In this document: one piece after another, positions 50,901 through 63,600 of the stretch | Position numbering within the stretch: position 1 is the stretch's first letter | Layout: each line of letters opens with the position of its first letter | From: Sympetrum striolatum | Taxonomy: Eukaryota; Arthropoda; Insecta; Odonata; Libellulidae | Assembly: GCA_947579665.1 (NCBI GenBank) | Contig: CANPUZ010000059.1 | Location: forward strand, 186,001-250,000 | Direction: 5' to 3' | DNA: 64,000 bases | Translations under genes and position numbers: made by a program | Notes under the pieces: model-generated | The model's input: only the letters and a program-made list of their open reading frames with translations | Database searches by the model: none | What the model was told of the DNA's origin: nothing

Positions 50901-52839
50901 TTTATCACGAAATTATCGAAAAAAGGGACGAAAACGGATAATTTTAACGAAATTTCTATTATTTTCCTCTATTTACTCGATTTTTTTCCACATATTATGA
51001 CGAAATTACCGAATAAAGGGACGAAAACGGATATTTTAGCGAAATTTTTATTTTTTTCCTCAATTTACTATTTTTTCTTCATCATTTTATCAGGAAATTA
51101 CCGAAAAATGGACGAAAACGGTAAATTTTAGCGAAATTTTTAATTTTTTCCTCTATTTACTCGATTATTTTCCTCATTTAATGACGTAATTAACAAAAAA
51201 AATGATGAAAACAGATAATTTTAGCGAAATATCTATTATTTCCTCTATTTACTCTTTTTTTTCCTCATTTTATGACGAAATTACCGAAAAAAGGAACGAA
51301 AACGGATAATTTTAGCGAAATTTCTATTTTTTCCTCTATTTACCCGTTTTTTTCCTCATTTTCTGACTAAATTACCGAAAAAAGGGCCGAAAACGGATAA
51401 TTTTTGCGAAATTACTATATTTTCATTTATTTACTCCATTTTTTCTCATTTTATGACGAAATTACCGAAAAAAGGGTCGATATCGGATAATTTTAGCGAA
51501 ATTTCTATTTTTTCCTCTATTTACTCGTCCTTTTACCACATTTTATGACGAAATTACCGAAAAAATGGCTGAAAACGGATAATTTTCGCGAAATTTCTAT
51601 TTTTTCCTCTATTTACTCCTTTTTTTTCCTCATTATATGACGAAATTACAGAAAAAAGGGCCGAAAACGGACAATTTTAGCGAAATTTTTATTATTTTTT
51701 TCCACTATTTACTCGTTTTTTTTTCCTCATTTTATGACGAAATTACCGAAAAAATGGCTGAAAACGGATAATTTTCGCGAAATTTCTATTTTTTCCTCTA
51801 TTTACTCGTTTTTTCCTCATTTTATGACGAAATTACCGAAAAAAGGGACGAAAACGGAAAATTTTAGCGAAATTTCTATTTTTTTCCTCAAATTTACTCG
51901 TTTTTTCCTCATTTTATGACGGAATTACCGAAAAAAGGGACGAAAATGGATAATTTTAGCGAAATTTCTATTTTTTCCACTATTTACTAGTTGTCTTTCC
52001 TCATTTTATATCGAAATTACCGAAAAAAGGGTCGAAAGCGGATAATTTTATCGAAATTTGTATTTTTTTCCTCTATTTACTCGTTTTTTTCCTCATTTCA
52101 TGACGAAATTACCGAAAATAGGGTTGAAAATGGATAATTTTAGCGAAATTTCAATTTTTTTCCTCCATTTGCTCGTTTTTTTTCTTCAATTTATGACGAA
52201 ATTACCGTAAAAAGGGACGAAAACGGAGAATTTTAGCGAAATTTTTATTTTTTTCCTCAATTTACTAATTTTTCTTCATCATTTTATCACGAAATTACCG
52301 AAAAAAGGGACGAAAACGGATAATTTTAACGAAATTTCTATTTTTTTCCTGTATTTACTCGATTTTTTCCACATTTTATGACGAAATTACCAAATAAAGG
52401 GACGAAAAAACGGATAATTTTTAAGAAATTTTTATATTTTTCCTCAATTTACTATTTTTTCTTCATCATTTTATCACGAAATTACCGAAAAAAGGGACGA
52501 AAACGGATAATTTTAGCGAAATTTTTTTTTTTTTCCTCAATTTACTAGTTTTTCTTCATCATTTTATCACGAAATTACCGAAAAAAGGGACGAAAACGGA
52601 TACTTCTAGCGAAATTTCTATTTTTTCCTCAACTCGTTTTTTTTCCTCATTTTATGTCGAAATTACTGAAAAAACGGACGAAAACGGATAATTTTAACGA
52701 AATTTTATTTTTTTCCTCTATTTACTCGTTTTTTTCCTCATTTCATGACGAAATTACGAAAAAAGGGACGAAAACGGATAATTTTAGCGAAATTTCTATT
52801 TTTTTCCTCTATATGCTCGATTTTTTCTTCATTTTATGA
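47978..52839 (+). repeat. Second copy of the 33.68-38.55-kb segment (offset 14.29 kb)
   Basis: Landmarks are offset by 14293-14295 bp: 34119 to 48414, 34606 to 48901, 36062 to 50356, 37441 to 51734 and 38361 to 52654. Differences seen are single bases and T-run length, for example CCTTTATTTACCCG near 35033 against CCTCTATTTACCCG here. Correspondence continues after 52840, but with the offset reduced by about 185 bp, because two monomers present at about 38543-38730 are absent from this copy. Confidence 0.88.
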
Positions 52840-55081
52840 CGAAATTACCGAATAAAGGGACGAAAACGGATATTTTAGCGAAATTTTTATTTTTTTCCTC
52901 AATTTACTATTTTTTCTTCATCATTTTATCAGGAAATTACCGAAAAAATGGACGAAAACGGTAAATTTTAGCGAAATTTTTAATTTTTTCCTCTATTTAC
53001 TCGATTATTTTCCTCATTTTATGACGTAATTACCAAAAAAAATGATGAAAACAGATAATTTTTGCGAAATTTCTATATTTTCCTTTATTTACTCCATTTT
53101 TTCTCATTTTAATGACGAAATTACCGAAAAAAGGGTCGATATCGGATAATTTTAGCGAAATTTCTATTTTTTCCTCTATTTACTCGTACTTTTACCACAT
53201 TTTATGACGAAATTACCGAAAAAATGGCTGAAAACGGATAATTTTCGCGAAATTTCTATTTTTTCCTCTAATTACTCCTTTTTTTTCCTTATTATATGAC
53301 GAAATTACAGAAAAAAGGGCAGAAAACGGATAATTTTAGCGAAATTTTTATTTTTTTTTTCCACTATTTACCCGTTTATTTTCCTCATTTTATGACGATT
53401 TTACCAAAAAAAGGGACGAAAACGGATAATTTTAGCGAAATTTTAATTTTTTTCTTCAATTTACTCGTTTTCTTCATCATTTTATCACGAAATTACCGAA
53501 AAAAGGGACGAAAACGGAAAATTTTAGCGAAATTTGTATTTTTTTCCTCAAATTTACTCGTTTTTTCCTCATTTTATGACGGAATTACCAAAAAAAGGGA
53601 CGAAAACGGATAATTTTAGCGAAATTTCTATTTTTTCCACTATTTACTCGTTGTCTTTCCTCATTTTATATCGAAATTACCGAAAAAAGGGTCGAAAAGG
53701 GATAATTTTATCGAAATTAGTATTTTTTTCCTCTATTTACTCGTTTTTTTCCTCATTTCATGACGAAATTACCGAAAAAAGTTTTGAAAATGGATAATTT
53801 TAGCGAAATTTCAATTTTTTTCCTCCATTTGCTCGTTTTTTTTCTTCAATTTATGACGAAATTACCGTAAAAAGGGACGAAAACGGAGAATTTTAACGAA
53901 ATTTTTATTTTTTTCCTCAATTTACTCGTTTTTCTTCATCATTTTATCACGAAATTACCGAAAAAAGGGACGAAAACGGATAATTTTAACGAAATTTCTA
54001 TTTTTTTCCTGTATTTACTCGATTTTTTCCACATTTTATGACGAAATTACCAAATAAAGGGACGAAAAAAACGGATAATTTTTGCGAAATTTTTATATTT
54101 TTCCTCAATTTACTATTTTTTCTTCATCATTTTATCAGGAAATTACCGAAAAAAGGGACGATAACGGATACTTTTAGCGAAATTTCTATTTTTTCCTCAA
54201 CTCGTTTTTTTTCCTCATTTAAGACGAAATTACCAAATAAAGGGACGAAAACGGATATTTTAGCGAAATTTTTATTTTTTTCCTCAATTTACTCGTTTTT
54301 CTTCTTCATTTTATCACGAAATTACCGAAGACAGGGACGAAAACGGATAATTTTAGCGATATTTTTAATTTTTTCCTCTATTTACTCGATTTTTTTCTTC
54401 ATTTTATGACGAAATTACCGAAAAAAGGGACGAAAACGGATAATTTTATCGAAATTACTATTTTTTTCCTCTATTTCCTCGTTTTTTTTCTTCATTTTAT
54501 CACGAAATTACCGAAAAAAGGGACCAAAACGGATAATTTTAGCTAAATTTCTATTTTTACCTCTATTTACTCGTTTTTTTTCCTCATTTTATGTCGAAAT
54601 TACCGAAAAAAGGGACGAAAACGGATAATTTTAGCGAAATATTTATTTTTTTCCTCAATTTACTCGTTTTTCTTCATCATTTTATCACGAAATTACCGAA
54701 AAAAGGGACGATAACGGATAATTTTAGCGAAATTTCTATTTTTTCCTCAACTCGTTTTTTTTCCTCATTTAAGTCGAAATTACCGAATAAAGGGACGAAA
54801 ACGGATATTTTAGCGAAATTTTTATTTTTTTCCTCAATTTACTCGTTTTTCTTCTTCATTTTATCACGAAATTACCGAAGACAGGGATGAAAACGGATAA
54901 TTTTAGCGAAATTTTTTTTTTTTTCCTCAATTTACTCGTTTATTTTCCTCATTTTATAACAAAATTACCGAAAAAAGGGACGAAAACGGATAATTTAAGC
55001 GAAATTTTTATTTTTCTCCTTAATTTGTTCTTTTTTTTTCATCATTTTATGACGAAATTACCGAAAAAAGGGACGAAAACG
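49470..55081 (+). repeat. 5612-bp higher-order unit, copy 1
   Basis: Tandem with the next feature at a constant 5612-bp offset (49621 to 55233, 50356 to 55968, 51734 to 57346, 53296 to 58908, 54591 to 60203). The left end lies inside a monomer: upstream it carries GGGTCGATATCGG, while the copy at 55082 is preceded by GGGACGAAAACGG. The unit is about 61 monomers. It contains one TTAA landmark, at 54769. Confidence 0.92.
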
Positions 55082-58000
55082 GATAATTTTAGCGAAATTT
55101 TTATTTTTTCCTCTATTTACTCGTCCTTTTACCACATTTTATGACGAAATTACCGAAAAATTGGCTGAAAACGGATAATTTTCGCGAAATTTCTATTTTT
55201 TCCTCTATTTACTCCTTTTTTTCCCTCATTTTATGACGATTTTACCAAAAAAAGGGACGAAAACGGATAATTTTACCGAAATTTCTATTTTTTCCTCTAT
55301 TTACTCGTTTTTTCCTCATTTTATGACGAAATTACCGAAAAAAGGGACGAAAACGGATAATTTTAGCGAAATTTCTATTTTTTCCTCAATTTGCTCGTTT
55401 TTTTTCCTCATTTTATGAAGAAATTACCGAAAAAAGGGACGAAAAAGGATAATTTTAGCGAAATTTTAATTTTTTTCTTCAATTTACTCGTTTTCTTCAT
55501 CATTTTATCACGAAATTACCGAAAAAAGGGACGCAAACGGAAAATTTTAGCGAAATTTCTATTTTTTTCCTCAAATTTACTCGTTTTTTCCTCAATTTAT
55601 GACGGAATTACCGAAAAAAGGGACGAAAACGGATAATTTTAGCGAAATTTCTATTTTTTCCACTATTTACTCGTTGTCTTTCCTCATTTTATATCGAAAT
55701 TACCGAAAAAAGGGTCGAAAGCGAATAATTTTATCGAAATTTGTATTTTTTTCCTCTATTTACTCGTATTTTTCCTCATTTCATGACGAAATTACCGAAA
55801 CAATGGACGAAAACGGATAATTTTAGCGAAATTTTTATTTTTTTCCTAAATTTACTAATTTTTCTTCATCATTTTATCACGAAATTACCGAAAAAAGGGA
55901 CGAAAACGGATAATTTTAACGAAATTTCTATTTTTTTCTTCTATTTACTCATTTTTTTCCTCATTTCATGACGAAATTACCGAAACAATGGACGAAAACG
56001 GATAATTTTAGCGAAATTTTTATTTTTTTCCTCAATTTACTAGTTTTCCTTCATCATTTTATCACGAAATTACCGAAAAAAGGAACGAAAACGGATAATT
56101 TTAGCGAAATTTTTATTTTTTTCCTCAATTTACTCGTTTTTCTTCATCATTTTATCACGAAATTACCGAAAAAAGGGACGATAACGGATAATTCTAGCGA
56201 AATTTCAATTTTTTACTCAACTCGTTTTTTTTCTCATTTTATGTCGAAATTACCGAAAAAACGGACGAAAACGGATAATTTTAACGAAATTTTATTTTTT
56301 TCCTCCATTTACTCGTTTTTTTCCTCATTTCATGACGAAATTACAAAAAAAGGGACGAAAACGGATAATTTTAGCGAATTTTCTATTTTTTTACTCTATA
56401 TGCTCGATTTTTTCTTCATTTTATTACGAAATTACCGGAAAAAGGGACGAAAACGGATAATTTTAGCGAAATTTTTATTTTTTTTCTCAATTTACTCGTT
56501 TTTCTTCATCATTTTATCACGAAATTATCGAAAAAAGGGACGAAAACGGATAATTTTAACGAAATTTCTATTATTTTCCTCTATTTACTCGATTTTTTTC
56601 CACATATTATGACGAAATTACCGAATAAAGGGACGAAAACGGATATTTTAGCGAAATTTTTATTTTTTTCCTCAATTTACTATTTTTTCTTCATCATTTT
56701 ATCAGGAAATTACCGAAAAATGGACGAAAACGGTAAATTTTAGCGAAATTTTTAATTTTTTCCTCTATTTACTCGATTATTTTCCTCATTTAATGACGTA
56801 ATTAACAAAAAAAATGATGAAAACAGATAATTTTAGCGAAATATCTATTATTTCCTCTATTTACTCTTTTTTTTCCTCATTTTATGACGAAATTACCGAA
56901 AAAAGGAACGAAAACGGATAATTTTAGCGAAATTTCTATTTTTTCCTCTATTTACCCGTTTTTTTCCTCATTTTCTGACTAAATTACCGAAAAAAGGGCC
57001 GAAAACGGATAATTTTTGCGAAATTACTATATTTTCATTTATTTACTCCATTTTTTCTCATTTTATGACGAAATTACCGAAAAAAGGGTCGATATCGGAT
57101 AATTTTAGCGAAATTTCTATTTTTTCCTCTATTTACTCGTCCTTTTACCACATTTTATGACGAAATTACCGAAAAAATGGCTGAAAACGGATAATTTTCG
57201 CGAAATTTCTATTTTTTCCTCTATTTACTCCTTTTTTTTCCTCATTATATGACGAAATTACAGAAAAAAGGGCCGAAAACGGACAATTTTAGCGAAATTT
57301 TTATTATTTTTTTCCACTATTTACTCGTTTTTTTTTCCTCATTTTATGACGAAATTACCGAAAAAATGGCTGAAAACGGATAATTTTCGCGAAATTTCTA
57401 TTTTTTCCTCTATTTACTCGTTTTTTCCTCATTTTATGACGAAATTACCGAAAAAAGGGACGAAAACGGAAAATTTTAGCGAAATTTCTATTTTTTTCCT
57501 CAAATTTACTCGTTTTTTCCTCATTTTATGACGGAATTACCGAAAAAAGGGACGAAAATGGATAATTTTAGCGAAATTTCTATTTTTTCCACTATTTACT
57601 AGTTGTCTTTCCTCATTTTATATCGAAATTACCGAAAAAAGGGTCGAAAGCGGATAATTTTATCGAAATTTGTATTTTTTTCCTCTATTTACTCGTTTTT
57701 TTCCTCATTTCATGACGAAATTACCGAAAATAGGGTTGAAAATGGATAATTTTAGCGAAATTTCAATTTTTTTCCTCCATTTGCTCGTTTTTTTTCTTCA
57801 ATTTATGACGAAATTACCGTAAAAAGGGACGAAAACGGAGAATTTTAGCGAAATTTTTATTTTTTTCCTCAATTTACTAATTTTTCTTCATCATTTTATC
57901 ACGAAATTACCGAAAAAAGGGACGAAAACGGATAATTTTAACGAAATTTCTATTTTTTTCCTGTATTTACTCGATTTTTTCCACATTTTATGACGAAATT

Positions 58001-60693
58001 ACCAAATAAAGGGACGAAAAAACGGATAATTTTTAAGAAATTTTTATATTTTTCCTCAATTTACTATTTTTTCTTCATCATTTTATCACGAAATTACCGA
58101 AAAAAGGGACGAAAACGGATAATTTTAGCGAATTTTTTTTTTTTTTCCTCAATTTACTAGTTTTTCTTCATCATTTTATCACGAAATTACCGAAAAAAGG
58201 GACGAAAACGGATACTTCTAGCGAAATTTCTATTTTTTCCTCAACTCGTTTTTTTTCCTCATTTTATGTCGAAATTACTGAAAAAACGGACGAAAACGGA
58301 TAATTTTAACGAAATTTTATTTTTTTCCTCTATTTACTCGTTTTTTTCCTCATTTCATGACGAAATTACGAAAAAAGGGACGAAAACGGATAATTTTAGC
58401 GAAATTTCTATTTTTTTCCTCTATATGCTCGATTTTTTCTTCATTTTATGACGAAATTACCGAATAAAGGGACGAAAACGGATATTTTAGCGAAATTTTT
58501 ATTTTTTTCCTCAATTTACTATTTTTTCTTCATCATTTTATCAGGAAATTACCGAAAAAATGGACGAAAACGGTAAATTTTAGCGAAATTTTTAATTTTT
58601 TCCTCTATTTACTCGATTATTTTCCTCATTTTATGACGTAATTACCAAAAAAAATGATGAAAACAGATAATTTTTGCGAAATTTCTATATTTTCCTTTAT
58701 TTACTCCATTTTTTCTCATTTTAATGACGAAATTACCGAAAAAAGGGTCGATATCGGATAATTTTAGCGAAATTTCTATTTTTTCCTCTATTTACTCGTA
58801 CTTTTACCACATTTTATGACGAAATTACCGAAAAAATGGCTGAAAACGGATAATTTTCGCGAAATTTCTATTTTTTCCTCTAATTACTCCTTTTTTTTCC
58901 TTATTATATGACGAAATTACAGAAAAAAGGGCAGAAAACGGATAATTTTAGCGAAATTTTTATTTTTTTTTTCCACTATTTACCCGTTTATTTTCCTCAT
59001 TTTATGACGATTTTACCAAAAAAAGGGACGAAAACGGATAATTTTAGCGAAATTTTAATTTTTTTCTTCAATTTACTCGTTTTCTTCATCATTTTATCAC
59101 GAAATTACCGAAAAAAGGGACGAAAACGGAAAATTTTAGCGAAATTTGTATTTTTTTCCTCAAATTTACTCGTTTTTTCCTCATTTTATGACGGAATTAC
59201 CAAAAAAAGGGACGAAAACGGATAATTTTAGCGAAATTTCTATTTTTTCCACTATTTACTCGTTGTCTTTCCTCATTTTATATCGAAATTACCGAAAAAA
59301 GGGTCGAAAAGGGATAATTTTATCGAAATTAGTATTTTTTTCCTCTATTTACTCGTTTTTTTCCTCATTTCATGACGAAATTACCGAAAAAAGTTTTGAA
59401 AATGGATAATTTTAGCGAAATTTCAATTTTTTTCCTCCATTTGCTCGTTTTTTTTCTTCAATTTATGACGAAATTACCGTAAAAAGGGACGAAAACGGAG
59501 AATTTTAACGAAATTTTTATTTTTTTCCTCAATTTACTCGTTTTTCTTCATCATTTTATCACGAAATTACCGAAAAAAGGGACGAAAACGGATAATTTTA
59601 ACGAAATTTCTATTTTTTTCCTGTATTTACTCGATTTTTTCCACATTTTATGACGAAATTACCAAATAAAGGGACGAAAAAACGGATAATTTTTGCGAAA
59701 TTTTTATATTTTTCCTCAATTTACTATTTTTTCTTCATCATTTTATCAGGAAATTACCGAAAAAAGGGACGATAACGGATACTTTTAGCGAAATTTCTAT
59801 TTTTTCCTCAACTCGTTTTTTTTCCTCATTTAAGACGAAATTACCAAATAAAGGGACGAAAACGGATATTTTAGCGAAATTTTTATTTTTTTCCTCAATT
59901 TACTCGTTTTTCTTCTTCATTTTATCACGAAATTACCGAAGACAGGGACGAAAACGGATAATTTTAGCGATATTTTTAATTTTTTCCTCTATTTACTCGA
60001 TTTTTTTCTTCATTTTATGACGAAATTACCGAAAAAAGGGACGAAAACGGATAATTTTATCGAAATTACTATTTTTTTCCTCTATTTCCTCGTTTTTTTT
60101 CTTCATTTTATCACGAAATTACCGAAAAAAGGGACCAAAACGGATAATTTTAGCTAAATTTCTATTTTTACCTCTATTTACTCGTTTTTTTTTCCTCATT
60201 TTATGTCGAAATTACCGAAAAAAGGGACGAAAACGGATAATTTTAGCGAAATATTTATTTTTTTCCTCAATTTACTCGTTTTTCTTCATCATTTTATCAC
60301 GAAATTACCGAAAAAAGGGACGATAACGGATAATTTTAGCGAAATTTCTATTTTTTCCTCAACTCGTTTTTTTTTCCTCATTTAAGTCGAAATTACCGAA
60401 TAAAGGGACGAAAACGGATATTTTAGCGAAATTTTTATTTTTTTCCTCAATTTACTCGTTTTTCTTCTTCATTTTATCACGAAATTACCGAAGACAGGGA
60501 TGAAAACGGATAATTTTAGCGAAATTTTTTTTTTTTTCCTCAATTTACTCGTTTATTTTCCTCATTTTATAACAAAATTACCGAAAAAAGGGACGAAAAC
60601 GGATAATTTAAGCGAAATTTTTATTTTTCTCCTTAATTTGTTCTTTTTTTTTCATCATTTTATGACGAAATTACCGAAAAAAGGGACGAAAAC
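55082..60693 (+). repeat. 5612-bp higher-order unit, copy 2
   Basis: Follows copy 1 with rare differences, such as CCTCAATTTATGACGG near 55592 where copy 1 has CCTCATTTTATGACGG, one A-to-T change near 58132 and one extra T near 60190. The TTAA landmark is at 60382. Both copies contain the same 645-bp open frame (50356-51000 and 55968-56612), which also occurs at 36062-36706. It reflects shared ancestry of the unit, not a gene. Confidence 0.92.
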
Positions 60694-63600
60694 GGATAAT
60701 TTTAGCGAAATTTCTATTTTTTCCTCTATTAACTCGTTTTTTTCCTCATTTTTTATCGAAATTACCGAAAAAAGGGACGAAAACGGATAATTTTATCGAA
60801 ATTTTTATTTTTTTCCTCTATTTAGTCGTTTTTTTTCCTCATTTTAAGACGAAATTACCGAAAAAAGGGACGAAAATGGATAATTTTATCGAAATTTCAA
60901 TTTTTTTCCTCTATTTACTCGTTTTTTTTCCTCATTTTATGACGAAATTACCGAAAAAAGGGACGATAACGGATAATTTTAGCGAAATTTGTATTTTTGT
61001 CCTCTATTTACTCGATTTTTTTCCTCATTTTACGACGAAATAACCGAAAAAAGGGACGAAAATGGATAATTTGAGCGAAATTTTTATTTTTTCCTCAATT
61101 TACTCGTTTTTTTTCCTCATTTTATGACGAGATTACCGAAAAAAGGAACGAAAACGGATAATTTTAGCGAAATTTCTATTTTTTTCTCTATTTATTCGAT
61201 TTTCCTCTATTTACTCGTTTTTTTTCCTCATTTTATGACGAAATTACCGAAAAAAGGGACGAAAACGGATAATTTTTGCGAAATTTCTATATTTTCCTCA
61301 ATTTGCTCGTTTTTTTTTCCTCATTTTATGACGAAATTACCGATAAAATGGATGAAAACGGATAATATTAGCGAAATTTTAATTTTTTTCCTCTATTTAC
61401 CCGTTTTTTTCCACATTTTATGGCGAAATTACCGAAAAAAGGGACGAAAATGGATAATTTTAGCGAAATTTTTATTTTTTCCTCAATTTACTCGTTTTTT
61501 TTCCTCATTTTATGACGAAATTACCAAAAAAAGGAACGAAAACGGATAATTTTAGCGAAATTTCTATTTTTTTCTCTATTTATTCGATTTTCCTCTATTT
61601 ACTCGTTTTTTTTTCCTCATTTTATGACGAAATTACAGATAAAATGGACGAAAAGGGATAATTTTAGCGAAATTTTTATTTTTTTCCTCAATTTACTCGT
61701 TTTTCTTCATCATTTTATCACGAAATTACCAAAAAAAGGGACGACAACGAATAATTTTAACGAAATTTCTATTTTTTTCCTTTATTTACTCGATTTTTTT
61801 CCACATTTTATGTCGAAATTACCGAATAAAGGGACAAAAACGGATAATTTTAGCGAAATTTTAATTTTTTTCCTCAATTTACTCGATATTTTTCCTCATT
61901 TTATGAAGTGATTACCGAAAAAAGGGATGAAAACGGATAATTTTAGTGAAATTTCAATTTTTTTCTCTATTTAGTCGTTTTTTTTCCTCATTTTAAGACG
62001 AAATTACCGAAAAAAGGGACGAAAATGGATAATTTTAGCGAAATTTCAATTTTTTTCCTCTATTTACTCGTTTTTTTTCCTCATTTTATGACGAAATTAC
62101 CGAAAAAAGGGACGATAACGGATAATTTTAGCGAAATTTGTATTTTTGTCCTCTATTTACTCGATTTTTTTCCTCATTTTACGACGAAATAACCGAAAAA
62201 AGGGACGAAAATGGATAATTTGAGCGAAATTTTTATTTTTTCCTCAATTTACTCGTTTTTTTTCCTCATTTTATGACGAGATTACCGAAAAAAGGAACGA
62301 AAACGGATAATTTTAGCGAAATTTCTATTTTTTTCTCTATTTATTCGATTTTCCTCCATTTGCTCGTTTTTTTTTCCTCATTTCATGACGAAATTACCGA
62401 TAAAATGGATGAAAACGGATAATTTTAGCGAAATTTTAATTTTTTTCCTCTATTGACTCGATATTTTTCCTCATTTTATGACGTAAGTACCGAAAAAAGG
62501 GATGAAAACGGATAATTTTTGCGAAATTTCTATTTTTTCCTCTATTTACCCGTTTTTTTCCACATTTTATGGCGAAATTACCGAAAAAAGGGACGAAAAT
62601 GGATAATTTTAGCGAAATTTTTATTTTTTCCTCAATTTACTCGTTTTTTTTCCTCATTTTATGACGAAATTACCAAAAAAAGGAACGAAAACGGATAATT
62701 TTAGCGAAATTTCTATTTTTTTCTCTATTTATTCGATTTTCCTCTATTTACTCGTTTTTTTTCCTCATTTTATAACGAAATTACAGATAAAATGGACGAA
62801 AAGGGATAATTTTAGCGAAATTTTTATTTTTTTCCTCAATTTACTCGTTTTTCTTCATCATTTTATCACGAAATAACCAAAAAAAGGGACGACAACGAAT
62901 AATTTTAACGAAATTTCTATTTTTTTCCTTTATTTACTCGATTTTTTTTCCACATTTTATGTCGAAATTACCGAATAAAGGGACAAAAACGGATAATTTT
63001 AGCGAAATTTTAATTTTTTTCCTCTATTTACTCGATATTTTTCCTCATTTTATGAAGTGATTACCGAAAAAAGGGATGAAAACGGATAATTTTAGTGAAA
63101 TTTCAATTTTTTTCTCTATTTACTCGTTTTTTTCCTACTTTTATGGCGAAATTACCGAAAAAAGGGACGAAAACGGATAATTATAGCGAAATTTTTATTT
63201 TATTCCTCAATTTACTCGCTTTTTTTTCCTCAATTTTTGACGAAATTACCGAAAAAAGGGACGAAAACGGATAATTTTAGCGAAACTTCTCTTTTTTACT
63301 CTATTTACTCGTTTTTCTTCCTCATTTTATGACGAAATTACCGAAAAAAGGGACGAAAACGGATAATTTTAGCGAAATTTCTATTATTTCCTCAATTTAC
63401 TCGTTTTCTTCATCATTTTATCACGAAATTACCGAAAAAAGGGACGAAAACGGATAATTTTAGCGATATTTTTAATTTTTTCCTCTATTTACTCGATTTT
63501 TTTCTTCATTTTATGACGAAATTACCGAAAAAAGGGACGAAAACGGATAATTTTAGCGAAACTTCTCTTTTTTACTCTATTTACTCGTTTTTCTTCCTCA

